Source: Bactrocera neohumeralis (Eukaryota; Arthropoda; Insecta; Diptera; Tephritidae). Taken from it: a stretch of 64,000 nt of DNA. The first letter of the stretch is position 1. Every line of letters begins with the position of its first letter. A program made the translations under genes and the position numbers. This document shows, piece after piece, positions 47,415 to 57,240 of this stretch. The notes beneath the pieces were generated by a model that saw only the letters and a list, made by a program, of their open reading frames with translations, did no database searches and had not been told where the DNA came from. Location: NCBI RefSeq assembly GCF_024586455.1, contig NC_065920.1:56675960-56739959 (forward strand), in the 5' to 3' direction.

Positions 47415-49151
47415 CTAGCGTACCCAGTCCGTTTCGCCGGGCTAGATTTTGTTTTATTTTACAATAAAATTACAACATTAATAATTTTTCTCTTCTTTAA
47501 ATGTTCTCTTCCGTTCCAATAGGCTCTGTATTTATTTTATTGTGAATACAAAATTTTATAGATGTTGTGCATGATATTGAGATGTGATGTTCAGTTTCCT
47601 CAACGTAATTCCTCTGCGCGTAGCTTTCGTTGATTCAACCGAATAAAGAGAAGACGTTCACTTTCAATTTTTGCGTACATGTCGACCACAAATTGATGTA
47701 ATGTTCACGGCATTTAAAAAAAAATATTAAATTCATTTCGTCGGATCATAAGACGGTAGGCATAAAAGTTCATGCAAGAAACTTTTTTTGTTGACTTATT
47801 ATTTAAATTTACTTGCATTGCATTAAAATGGAAACCATCTTCGCCACGTGGAAAAAGAACTGGATACTATAATACATCATATGATCGGTGCGTTTCCGCA
47901 ACGCGTCGAAGGTTTTCATGGATGATGATATCGCGTCGCTCGAATTCTGTTCCGACCATAACCACTGCAACGTCGTCTTTTACCGGTGCATTGAATCGCC
48001 GCTTATGCCCCCCGGATGGTGTTTTGTCTGCTCTTATCACAACCTTATAATCATCTGTCGGCATCTGGTCTAGAGCTGTTTTGAATGAACGTATGAGGCT
48101 GTTGTGTTCATAAAATACAGTTTGAAGTTCTAAGACGATTTCTCGTTTGACTTCAGCACTGATTTGTAAAAACTTGGGATCTTCATCTTGAACTGGGAGC
48201 AAAGATCCAATTCTGAGGTAAATTTGACCGTGCACTTTAAAAGTGGGTATGTAACCGGCATTTTTCACTATGTTGGTTGCTCCAAAGTACATCATTTGGA
48301 AGCATGAATTATACTTTTGGATGTTTTGAAAAAAATGTTTGGAATGTGAAGTGCACTTAGAAATACAACTAAGAAGTGGCTCAGGTGGCTTCATCAATGG
48401 TGACAAAACATCTTTACTGTTCGAACAGCACATTCCAAGGGACTCTTTAGCGAACTTCAAAGCACCACAATGTATACAAACTTTGTTCATTGCACCGATC
48501 ACTACGTCCTTGTGATTTCTGTAATCATCATCCTTATTGTAGTTGAACGCCGCAAAATTTAAATCTATTTTTTTTCGTAATTGAGCTAATCGGTTACGAT
48601 TGGCATCAAGTCTTCGCGTACGTTTTTGGATTGTCTCGGTAGCTCACGATGAAGATTTTTTTCATTATCTTATATTTCTTCTTGTAGATATTCTGTTACG
48701 ATTTTTCCCAAGGCGTAACTCACGTTCATCAGCTGTTTCATTTGCTCTTTTTTCATTAACATTTTTTGATTTGGAGGTTTTTACCAATACTTGCTTTCTT
48801 GGGGGCCATTTTTTATTTATTACAATGATTCTGAGAAGAAACATGATTGGTGAAGAAAAATACAATTTTCCGTTTTAACAATCAATTGACTTCAGTATAC
48901 CACAATATACTCCATTTTACTTAAATATGTTTCATATTGACGTATATATCATTGAAGTATATATCCACATCATAGTAAATAAAAACTGTATTTGACAGTT
49001 CAAAAAAAAAGTGCTTCGATCGTCACCAAACTTTATAGGATTACTCGTTAGGTCAATGTAAAGATTTCCTGAAAGTTTCATTGAAATTGGTATAGCTGTT
49101 TTGGAGCCTACACGGAACATACAGACATACTTTCTTTTTTATATATACAGA
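47415..49151 (-). mobile_element. Helitron copy C with both termini
   Basis: Minus orientation. The 5' end is TCTGTATATATAAAAAAGAA at 49151, preceded by A. The 3' end is CGGCGAAACGGACTGGGTAC followed by GCTAG at 47415, with T next, as for A^T insertion and CTRR ends. A GC-rich imperfect hairpin lies about 6-27 bases before the end. At 1.74 kb it keeps the N-terminal part of the protein and has lost Rep and helicase cores. Confidence 0.85.
47867..48865 (-). pseudogene. Helitron protein, N-terminal region
   Basis: The minus frame 48865-48665 has an Arg/Glu-rich repeat (ANETADERELRLGKNRNRIS) typical of Helitron N-termini. A 211-codon frame (48502-47867) follows: CIHCGALKFAKESLGMCCSN zinc motif, HFFQNIQKYNSCFQMMYFGA, TFKVHGQIYLRIGSLLPVQD, EIVLELQTVFYEHNSLIRSF, VVIRADKTPSGGHKRRFNAP and ENLRRVAETHRSYDVL. 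This is the segment preceding the Rep domain. A small deletion after KFLQI removes the expected YF-M segment. The frame stops where Rep should begin. Confidence 0.92.
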
Positions 49152-51640
49152 TTGGTATATTTATATATATTTTCTTACTGCCTTTCATAGATTAAAAGTT
49201 TTACTTCTTAGTAGAATACAACTGAGGACGACCGGGGGTATAAGTGATATTAATTCTAGTGAACATGTCTAATAGCAGATGGTGGCGGTACATATCTAAA
49301 CTTTGAATGTAGTATACATAGAAATTATATTTCAATAGTAAGACGAGTACAAATAAGTTTTAATTACTTTATGACATAAACGGGTATTAATTATTATCCC
49401 AAATTAAATTTTATATTACCATTCTAAAATCATTATAACAAAAAAGGTTATCAAAATCTGATGGATTTCGGAAGAAGAAGGAATTTAAAGATTGGGTTTT
49501 CTTAAAATTAAGGTTTAGGGCTTAGGTTTACCCAAAGACAAAAGCTTCATAGAAACTTGCTTAAATTAAAAAAATATATGTTTAATTTTAAAATCACCTC
49601 AATAAAGGGGACTACGTCCTAAACATTGGGGATTAATTTAAAGGCGACACAATAAATATTGATGAATAATTGTATCTAAATATTTCCGGTTATTTATTTA
49701 TTGCAAGAATAAATTGATAGCAATACTTCCTTAAAGCTCTAGTTAATAACAAGTCTAATATAAACATTTTTCCTATTCCTGATTTCCTATACACTGTTTG
49801 GTTTCGCTTCCAAAGTTCAATTATGATTTTAATTATTTTTTTTATTATTTCCGAGTCTTCAGCCAATAACCAATACCAAACGGTACTAGGAGCATTAACA
49901 ACGAAGGCATAAACTAACAAGAAAATTTCAACTGAAGTGCAAAAAATGCTATAGTGAAATGAAAACAACTATACTGATAGATATTTGCATAATGGTGGGT
50001 TTCAAATGGAATTTGTTAGTCACTTGCTGTTACCGCAGTGATAGCAGGCAAGCTGAGCAAATTCAGTAAGCTTTATATCTGGTTAATACGCTTCAACAAA
50101 ACTTATGAAATAAAACGAAGTAAAACAGTAAAAGGAAAACAAAATGGAAAATAACGCAAAGAAGAAGTAATCGTAAAGAGGTGAAAAAAAACTTAGAATC
50201 GAAAAAACTCGCTTATTAAAGACACTTAATTTAGCAAATATACAAACACACACATAAACAAACTGTCAAAAAAAAATTATTGTCGTCTATAAGTAGAGAG
50301 CAGAATGAATTGGCATAAGCACAATAACAAAAAGGACTATAATTGACATAACAATGGAAGTGGCTGCCATTGCTTACTACACAGGTTGCAGCAGGTCGCT
50401 GCCAGCCTGCGGAACCTCTCGGTTCTTCGCATTCCTGAGTATTCGAGTATTATGTATGAATATATATATTTTATTTTCATTACCATCTTTTTATATTTGT
50501 GCTTTCTTTTCTTTTAAGTATTTTTTATTAAATTCTTTACTTTTACCTGTCCTGATTTGTACATATTTTCTTTGACTGGGTTGAGTATCCGAGAATTTTT
50601 ACAATTTGAAACAGGAGATCGCAGTAACGAGCAACACCTGCTAGCTTAGATGGTTTAAGGAAGGGTTAGGGTTTCAAGGAAAAAAATATAGTACTTTTTT
50701 TGAGAATTAATTTCTTAAATATGGATTGAGTAATTTTAATGTTCCCTTTGTACGCTACTGAGCACACTTTAGACAATATAGGTGAATAGCTTTGTAACAA
50801 ATATAACTTTATTTTTACTTCAGTTTTTAAACAAAATGCAATATATTATGAAAGCCTTTAACTTTATATAATGTTAATTTAAAGCTAAATGATAAGTCAA
50901 ACGTTTTCAAAATTTAATGTTCCAATCACTAGATCGTGGGGTCACAGTGCTAACTGCAACGTGCGGGATTGTTGTCGAAAAACGAAAGTATATAAAACGA
51001 ATGTTGATGGGCCAACTGTATGTGACGAATTGTATCTGCTATCCCGTTGTCCATCCTTTTTGTTTAGTGGGTTGGCGTACAGGTGTGGTGAGTTGAGATG
51101 GTGTTGTGTGGTGTTATAGTGCCATCGGCTGTGGTATATTAGCTGTGTCTTGCTAGGGTGCGCCAGTTTTTCCCGAGTAGAGTGGGTGGATGCTTAACTT
51201 TCTTTTAACAATAGGGTAAATCCGCGTTCACTGTCATTTCAAAACTAATTGACCGAATAATTTCAAATTTTGCTCACATACATATTTGACATATAAAATA
51301 CCGGCCTTCCAAAGTTTACTAAATTTTTTTATATTAATTTTATTTATTTTTATATTAGAGAATATTTATTATTATTATTTTATGGTGAACACTGGCTTAT
51401 ACTGTAGCATTGCTGTGCGAAAAATGCTTATGGTACTCAAAAAAGTGTGGTTTAATAATTGTAACGGTATTTTTCTGCCCCTGCTTGCTGGCATAATTCA
51501 AGGAGGGCATAATTGCCGTCCAGGTCTGTTACAACAACTAGGGAGGATACTGGGCTCCTTCGTGAATCACTATTTCGTCCAACTTATGTTAATATGTAAA
51601 ATATGGGCTATACATATATTAATCTATTACAGAATTGTCT
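49152..51640. other. Mostly unassigned; mariner tail at 49610-49665
   Basis: 49610-49665 (+) reads KGDYV, then FKGDTINIDE and stop, the conserved C-terminal tail of mariner transposases. The rest has short frames only (for example 73 codons at 50354) with nothing recognised. Confidence 0.45.
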
Positions 51641-52481
51641 TCTGCGTTAAAATTGTCAATGCCCGAGCACGCCAGTTTGAAATTCTGGCTCCAGGTGGCC
51701 CGTTAGGCAATGCTTCCGCTCTGTTGAGCTTCTGGGCGCTAGACGACTTACTTTGCCCTGTACCGCGACGATCACACGCGGCTACTTCTGCCGGCTCGCG
51801 CCGGCTTCTGCTGACACCATCCCCACGCCGACGTTCCTGCAGCTTCCTCTTGCGTACACGTTGACACCCTCTGCGCCACACGACCGCGCCCGGCTTATTT
51901 CTGCCAAAGGCCTTGTAAAACTTCGATGACGATGTCCTGGATTACACGTTGACGCTCGCGTGCTACGACGACTACGCTCATCTACTTCTTCCGGCGCTCA
52001 TGTAGGCTTCGATGACGATGTCCTGATGTACACGTTAGCACTCGCGTGCTACGACGACTACGTCCGTTAGGCTTCAATTACGCTGCACTGTTATACCGGT
52101 TTACGCTCCTCTGCGACGCTGGAGAGGTCCTTTTAATCACTCTGCCGCGTAAAGATCCCGGATCACGAAGACTGCGTTAGCGGTCGCGATGTTAAAGGTT
52201 GAGTTGGTCAGAGGATAAACTCACTACCAAGCTCACCCTTAACAGACGGCGTTCACAAGTCAGGGTACCAAGACTAGCCAGAGGATAAACTCACTGCGTA
52301 GTCTGAGGCTAAACGTGCGTACGCTGTCACAGTCCCGTGCTGACTGACTGATCATCCATCACCTAACTTCTCAGCAAGCCTGTGCTGCGTGCTAAAACAT
52401 TCGCAACATGTTGCGTTGGGATGGCGTGTGTTGCTGGGACGGCGTATGTTGCTGGCAGTGGCGTGGTTTTACCGCTGCGTA
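51641..52481. other. GC-rich segment, unidentified
   Basis: A sharp rise in GC content against AT-rich flanks. A 192-codon frame ends here (51286-51864, +) and an 84-codon frame lies opposite, but neither has a recognised motif. It contains an 86-bp tandem duplication and two gaggataaactcac repeats (52214, 52278). The last bases (gtggcgtggttttaccgctgcgtatgc) recur to the right of the gypsy-type insertion at 55631, so this is probably part of an older element split by that insertion. Confidence 0.45.
51921..52074 (+). repeat. 86-bp tandem duplication
   Basis: cttcgatgacgatgtcctg...acacgtt...ctcgcgtgctacgacgactacg is present twice, starting at 51921 and 52007, with modest divergence. Confidence 0.85.
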
Positions 52482-52485
52482 TGCA

Positions 52486-52859
52486 AATTAAAAACTGCGT
52501 TTGAGTTTTGTAAGCAACTACGGGCAACTGCCCGTGAGCAACTCCCGTGGGCAACTCCCTGTGGTCAACTGCCTCGTTTTCTTTATTATGTTTTCTTATA
52601 TGTATACCGTACTTTTCTTAAGTCTAGATACAAATATTTATCTTACATTCTAGGAAGTATATCTACAATCCACTTGAGATATGACATATGTTACAAGTGG
52701 AAAGATTCATCTTACAATCTACGAATTATATTTTGGGACCACCTAAGGCGGACGGTATTAGGAAAGTACCATATGGGTTACATATTTATAACAGAAATAC
52801 AATATGTTCATGTAATATGAACTGGTAGTATCATTTAACATATATATATCATATTAACT
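52486..52859 (-). repeat. 3' LTR of gypsy-type element
   Basis: 374 bp, containing ggaccacctaaggcgga and accatatgggttacatattta. It shares nearly its entire length with the 5' LTR. Confidence 0.85.
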
Positions 52860-52870
52860 CCCCCACCTCT
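52860..52870 (-). promoter_or_regulatory. Polypurine tract
   Basis: AGAGGTGGGGG on minus abuts the AGTTAA start of the 3' LTR: the plus-strand priming site expected in LTR retroelements. Confidence 0.8.
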
Positions 52871-53369
52871 AAATTAAAGAGTCCCGATTCAAAGGGATAT
52901 AGTACGTGAGACTATAGACTATTTTATCAATTTGAACAGTACTATTTTGAAATCTTAATTTATTTTACAATTTATTTAAATTTGACTCTTAAATATACTT
53001 TCGATACATTTTATATTATTTTTGACTTCTAATTATTTTTTGATGGAAGTATTTTTATATATGACATCTTTTATTGTATTATTGCCTGAATACATTTCAG
53101 CAATTGTTTCTTTTACATTGAGGGTTTTCTCAAGTCGCATAAAGTTATAAGTTATAACGATTCGAAAACATAACATTGAGAATTTAAATGTGTAAACTTA
53201 TTTTTGTATGAAACTAACAATATTTTTTGTTTTTTAAGCAAGTGTAAAAATTTATAATTTTACGATTTTACGATGCTTTACGATGGCTTGTGAGTACCCC
53301 AATTATTGAAATTATTTATTTAAAATATTAGTACCTCCTTTTTTGGAGTAAATTCTTTTATTTTATTAT

Positions 53370-53900
53370 CGGTATTATCTTCGACTGGCGTCTTAGGATT
53401 TTCTAGTCCCAAGTATTTTAAATTTTGCATTTTTATATTCTATTTGGGTTTTCGCCATTCTTTTTTGTTTTATTTTACCGGTAAAATCTTCGGCTGGCGT
53501 TGTTGAACTTTTTGTTCCACAATTTTAAAGTATTTTTATTTTTAGTATTGTTTGTACTTTCTTTGGTGCCTTAAGACTTTTTTTTGTTCAAAGCAATATA
53601 AATTTTGAATTTTTATATTTTGTTTTACATATATATATGTATATTTATTTTATATATTTTTCCATTATTTTTTTTTATTTTGCAGGTATGAACTTCGGTT
53701 GGCGTTGTAGAACATTTTCGTTCTACAATATTTTGTATAATTCTTCTTTTTACTCTGCTGGTATGAATCTTCAGCTGGCGTTTTAGGACCTTTTTGTCTC
53801 AAAATATTTTTTTTGTTAATAAAATATTGAAATATATTATTGAATATTGCCGGAAAAATCTTCGGCAGGCACTTCAGGAGTCTCTGCTCCCAAAGAATTA
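53370..53900 (-). repeat. Array of six diverged hairpin repeats
   Basis: Units at 53370, 53479, 53550, 53683, 53757 and 53848. Each has on + a core like ATCTTCGGCTGGCGTTGTAGAA followed by a 9-bp stem and 5-8-base loop. Stems (minus strand) read TTGTAGAAC/GTTCTACAA (perfect), TTGTGGAAC/GTTCAACAA, TTTTGAGAC/GTCCTAAAA, CTTGGGACT/AATCCTAAG, CTTTGGGAG/CTCCTGAAG and CTTTGAAC/GTCTTAAG. Several positions change on both arms together. On minus the same units also read as a degenerate peptide, NPKTPVEDN, TTPAEDFTG, KTPAEDS, EVPAEDFSG. An RNA-structure role and a decayed coding repeat are both possible. Confidence 0.65.
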
Positions 53901-53987
53901 TAGTTTTTTTCCTTTAAATTTATTTTTCGGTTTTGTTTTTTTTTGTTTTTATATATATTTGTGAGTTTCATGAAGCAAATTAATACA

Positions 53988-54970
53988 AACAATACTCGCA
54001 ACAATGTTGCTAACGAGAGTATTATAGTTTTGTTCACATAACGGTTGTTTGTAAGTCCTAAAACTAAAAGAGTCAGATATAGGGTTATATATACCAAAGT
54101 GATCAGGGCGACGAGTAGAGTCGAAATCCGGATGTCTGTCTGTCCGTCCGTCTGTCCGTCCGTCTGTCCGTCTGTCGTCTGTCCGTCCGTCCGTGCAAGC
54201 TGTAACTTGAGTAAAAATTGAGATATCATGATGAAACTTGGTACACGTATTCCTTGGCTCCATAAGAAGGTTAAGTTCGAAGATGGGCAAAATCGGCCCA
54301 CTGCCACGCCCACAAAATGGCGGAAACCGAAAACCTATAAAGTGTCATAACTAAGCCATAAATAAAGATATTAAAGTGAAATTTGGCACAAAGGATCGCA
54401 TTAGGGAGGGGCATATTTGGACGCAATTTTTTGGAAAAGTGGGCGTGGCCCCGCCCCTACTAAGTTTTTTGTACATATCTCGGAAACTACTATAGCTATG
54501 TCAACCAAACTCTACAGAGTCGTTTTCTTCAGGCATTTCCATATACAGTTCAAAAATGGAAGAAATCGGATAATAACCACGCCCACCTCCCATACAAAGG
54601 TTATGTTGAAAATCACTAAAAGTGCGTTAACCGACTAACAAAAAACAAAAAACGTCAGAAACACTAAATTTTACGGAAGAAATGGCAGAAGGAAGCTGCA
54701 CCCAGGCTTTTTTTAAAAATTGAAAATGGGCGTGGCGCCGCCCACTTATGGACCAAAAACCATATCTCAGGAACTACTAGACCGATTTCAATGAAATTCG
54801 GTATATAATATTTTCTTAACACCCTGATGACATGTACGAAATATGGGTGAAATCGGTTCACAACCACGCCTTCTTCCAATATAACGCTATTTTGAATTCC
54901 ATCTGATGCCTTTCTGTATAATATATAAACATTAGGAACCAATGATGATAGCGGAATAAAACTTACAAAA
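53988..54970 (-). mobile_element. TIR-bearing repeat, copy 2 (inverted)
   Basis: The reverse complement of the repeat at 7.5-8.44 kb, beginning with its right end (ctcgcaacaatgttgct-aacgagagtat) and continuing through the (GGAC)n tract (54120-54196) to the segment equivalent to 7528. The last ~80 bp, including the left TIR, are missing. It lies inside the gypsy-type LTR pair. Confidence 0.85.
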
Positions 54971-55232
54971 ATAATTGTTGTAACGCGTACGTTAGCTTGT
55001 TTTTCGCTCGTAATCCGTATAGACGTGGCGCGTTCGATAGGCAGCAAACACTCGAATTTTTTTCAATTGTGGCGCTGAGATTTTTTCTTATGTCTCTTAG
55101 CGATTTTTATTTTGCCGTTAATTGCTTTGCGCGCTTCTAATTACCACCGTATGCTTTGAGTCGACTTTGCGATACTTGTTTGCGTTTTTTTTTTGTTTTT
55201 TTTTTTTTGTTTTTGATCCAACAGGAGTTTAC

Positions 55233-55253
55233 GTGTCTCCTGGCAGAATCGCC
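55233..55253 (-). promoter_or_regulatory. Candidate primer-binding site
   Basis: On minus the LTR end AATT is followed by GGCGATTCTGCCAGGAGACA. Position and composition fit a tRNA primer-binding site; the tRNA was not identified. Confidence 0.65.
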
Positions 55254-55555
55254 AATTAAAAACTCCGTTTAGTTCTCGTGGGCAACTCCCTGTGGTCAAC
55301 TGCCTCGTTTTCTTTATTATGTTTTCTTATATTTTGCTTAAGTCTACATACAAATATTTATCTTTCATTCTAGGAAGTATATCTACATCCACTTCAGATA
55401 TGACATATGTTACAAGTGGAAAGATTCATCTTAAAATCTACGAATTATATTTTGGGACCACCTAAGGCGGACAGTATTAGGAAAGTACCATATGGGTTAC
55501 ATATTTATAACAGAAATAAAATATGTTCATGTAATATGAACTGGTGGTATTAACT
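55254..55555 (-). repeat. 5' LTR of gypsy-type element
   Basis: 302 bp, matching the copy at 52486-52859 but lacking about 23 bp just after AGTTAATA. Confidence 0.85.
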
Positions 55556-55744
55556 TGCGTGCTTGCTGTTGTTTTGTCTGCTTTCCTGATTTCTCCGTCT
55601 CCGTGGTATCCCGTTGTATTGCTTGCGTGGCGTGGTTTTACTGCTGCGTATGCGTTGTTGTTGTCATTTCATCTGCGTGTCTGGTTTCTCGATCTTCTTG
55701 TGTTTTTGGAAGTGGCGTGGTTTGCCCGTTGTGTTGTGAACAAT

Positions 55745-56068
55745 AGGGGTGTGCCTTATGGGATGTGAAGCAATTCTGGCAGATATTTAGTTCTCACACC
55801 ATCCTTTTCCATGTAATCCGCGTACTTCTCGGTTTGTGCGAACTTCCTCTGCCCCACCGTGTGTAGCACCACGCCCCACATTGTGGAGCCATCGTCATGA
55901 TCTCCTTGCCTTATGGTCTCAGCGGCTGTCGGGACAGTGCGTCTGCCACTTGGTTTGGGGAAAAAGTTTCCTTTACGTATGATATCAGAAGATTTGCTGC
56001 TGTAATTATAAAGCCTTTGGTGACGCTACCGACCGGAAGGGCTTTCTGGGAAAACCCAAACCCCTTTA
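55745..56068 (-). pseudogene. Ty3/gypsy RNase H-integrase junction fragment
   Basis: The minus strand from the gap downward reads NQVADALSRQPL, the conserved end of gypsy RNase H, then with a frame change MWGVVLHTVGQRKFAQTEKY and RTKYLPELLHIP before a stop. It is cut at its 5' side by the assembly gap. Confidence 0.65.
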
Positions 56069-56168
56069 NNNNNNNNNNNNNNNNNNNNNNNNNNNNNNNN
56101 NNNNNNNNNNNNNNNNNNNNNNNNNNNNNNNNNNNNNNNNNNNNNNNNNNNNNNNNNNNNNNNNNNNN
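56069..56168. other. Assembly gap, 100 N
   Basis: Exactly 100 Ns, the usual placeholder for a gap of unknown size. The left flank is minus-strand gypsy sequence and the right flank is plus-strand BEL/Pao sequence. Confidence 0.99.
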
Positions 56169-56790
56169 GAAATTCGCAGCAGACGAAGGGTGCAGCTTCA
56201 CCTATATACCACCAAGGGCGCCGCACTTCGGCGGATTATGGGAAGCCGCGGTGAAGTCCGCCAAACACCACATCGTTCGGGTAACCGGCAGCGCGCTACT
56301 CACAGCAGAGGAGTTAGCAACAGTGTTGGCCGAAGTGGAGGCCATCCTCAACTCTCGCCCCCTAGTACCTCTGAGCCAAGATCCCAACGACAGCGAGGCG
56401 TTAACACCAGCACATCTATTAATAGGATGCTCCCTGAGGGCATTACCCCCAGAGAAGGTACCAGTGGACCCAGTTCGTTGTTGCGAGAGATGGCAACTTG
56501 TTTGCTGTCTCAAGCAACAGTTCTGGCGACAGTGGTCCAAAGTATACCTGACGGGCCTTCAGGAGCGCAACAAGTGGCTGCACCCCAAACGCAATATGCA
56601 GCTCAACGACCTCGTTCTCGTCCACGAGGACAACGTGCCGCCGCAGCAGTGGGTACTAGGGCGCGTCGTCGCAACCGTCGAAGGGCAAGACGGCAAGGTG
56701 CGAGTCGCAGAAGTAGCAACCAAGACGGGCACGATTAAGCGCCCCATCCACAAACTGGCTGTCCTTCCACTGGATATTGAAGGAATCTGA
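56169..56790 (+). pseudogene. BEL/Pao integrase C-terminal region (partial)
   Basis: An open frame from the gap to TGA at 56788-56790. It reads FTYIPPRAPHFGGLWEAAVK, SAKHHIVRVTGSALLTAEEL and EVEAILNSRPLVPLSQDPND, the end of the integrase core with its catalytic Glu (AEVEAILNSRP). EALTPAHLLIGCSLRALP and the C-terminal DUF5641-type region follow (FWRQWSKVYLTGLQERNKW, LVLVHEDNVPPQQWVLGRVV, RPIHKLAVLPL). No frameshift is visible here, so this is one of the youngest-looking coding pieces in the window. Its 5' part is lost in the gap. Confidence 0.95.
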
Positions 56791-56808
56791 TCCTGTCAAG
56801 GTGGCCGG

Positions 56809-57182
56809 TGTTGCGTGAAGCGACAAGATATATATGTGTATTTAAACCTGAAATTAAAATTAAGAAAAATGAATTATAAAAAATTATAAAATATTGAATT
56901 ATCTAAATTATTGTATACTTACCTTAATTATGCATTCATACTACTAATCTACTACTTACCTTAATACTTACCATAATCTATTACAATATTGAACGAAAAG
57001 TTGAAGATAATTATATTTACCCCTTTTTTATACATATGAACATTACCACTAGTTTAAGCCGTTAGTTTAAGATTTAGGCTAAGCAACTAAATGAAGTTAA
57101 ATAAAGAAGCTATTGTATTAGAATCATCGAATCGACCGGACGTGTTTTCATTTATTATCGCAATTTATTTTCGAGACAGGCA
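56809..57182 (+). repeat. 3' LTR of the BEL/Pao element (probable)
   Basis: Begins TGTTGCGTGAAGCGACAAG, 18 bases after the pol stop and directly after gtggccgg. It contains AATAAA at 57100 and is AT-rich. The right edge (near ..gacaggca) is a guess because the 5' LTR is not in the window. Confidence 0.65.
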
Positions 57183-57240
57183 ATTAGGCTTCTTGTTTTA
57201 TTCGCGCATTTCCCAAGTTTATATTTTCGCTTCTCAAAAA

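Larger units (their letters stand above)
52482..55559 (-). mobile_element. Ty3/gypsy-type LTR element without gag-pol
   Basis: Direct repeats at 52486-52859 (374 bp) and 55254-55555 (302 bp) are LTRs of a minus-strand element. On minus each starts AGTTAATA and ends TTTTTAATT. The 5' LTR is followed by GGCGATTCTGCCAGGAG, a candidate primer-binding site. The 3' LTR is preceded by AGAGGTGGGGG, a clear polypurine tract. Flanks TGCA and TGCG suggest a 4-bp target duplication with one change. The 5' LTR lacks about 23 bp near its start. The 2.4-kb interior has no gag-pol, only a leader, an inserted TIR repeat and the hairpin array. AGTTAA ends and this layout resemble gypsy/errantivirus-type LTRs; a non-autonomous or gutted copy. 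Confidence 0.82.

Noticed and set aside
51286..51864. 192-codon + ORF
   Set aside because: The first half is AT-rich noncoding and the second GC-rich; no motif, and composition changes mid-frame.
53837..54313. 158-codon minus ORF as a single gene
   Set aside because: It spans the edge of the TIR repeat and the hairpin array, so it is a chance fusion of two repeats.
56190..56738. 182-codon + ORF in another frame
   Set aside because: Shadow of the BEL/Pao integrase frame, which has the conserved motifs.
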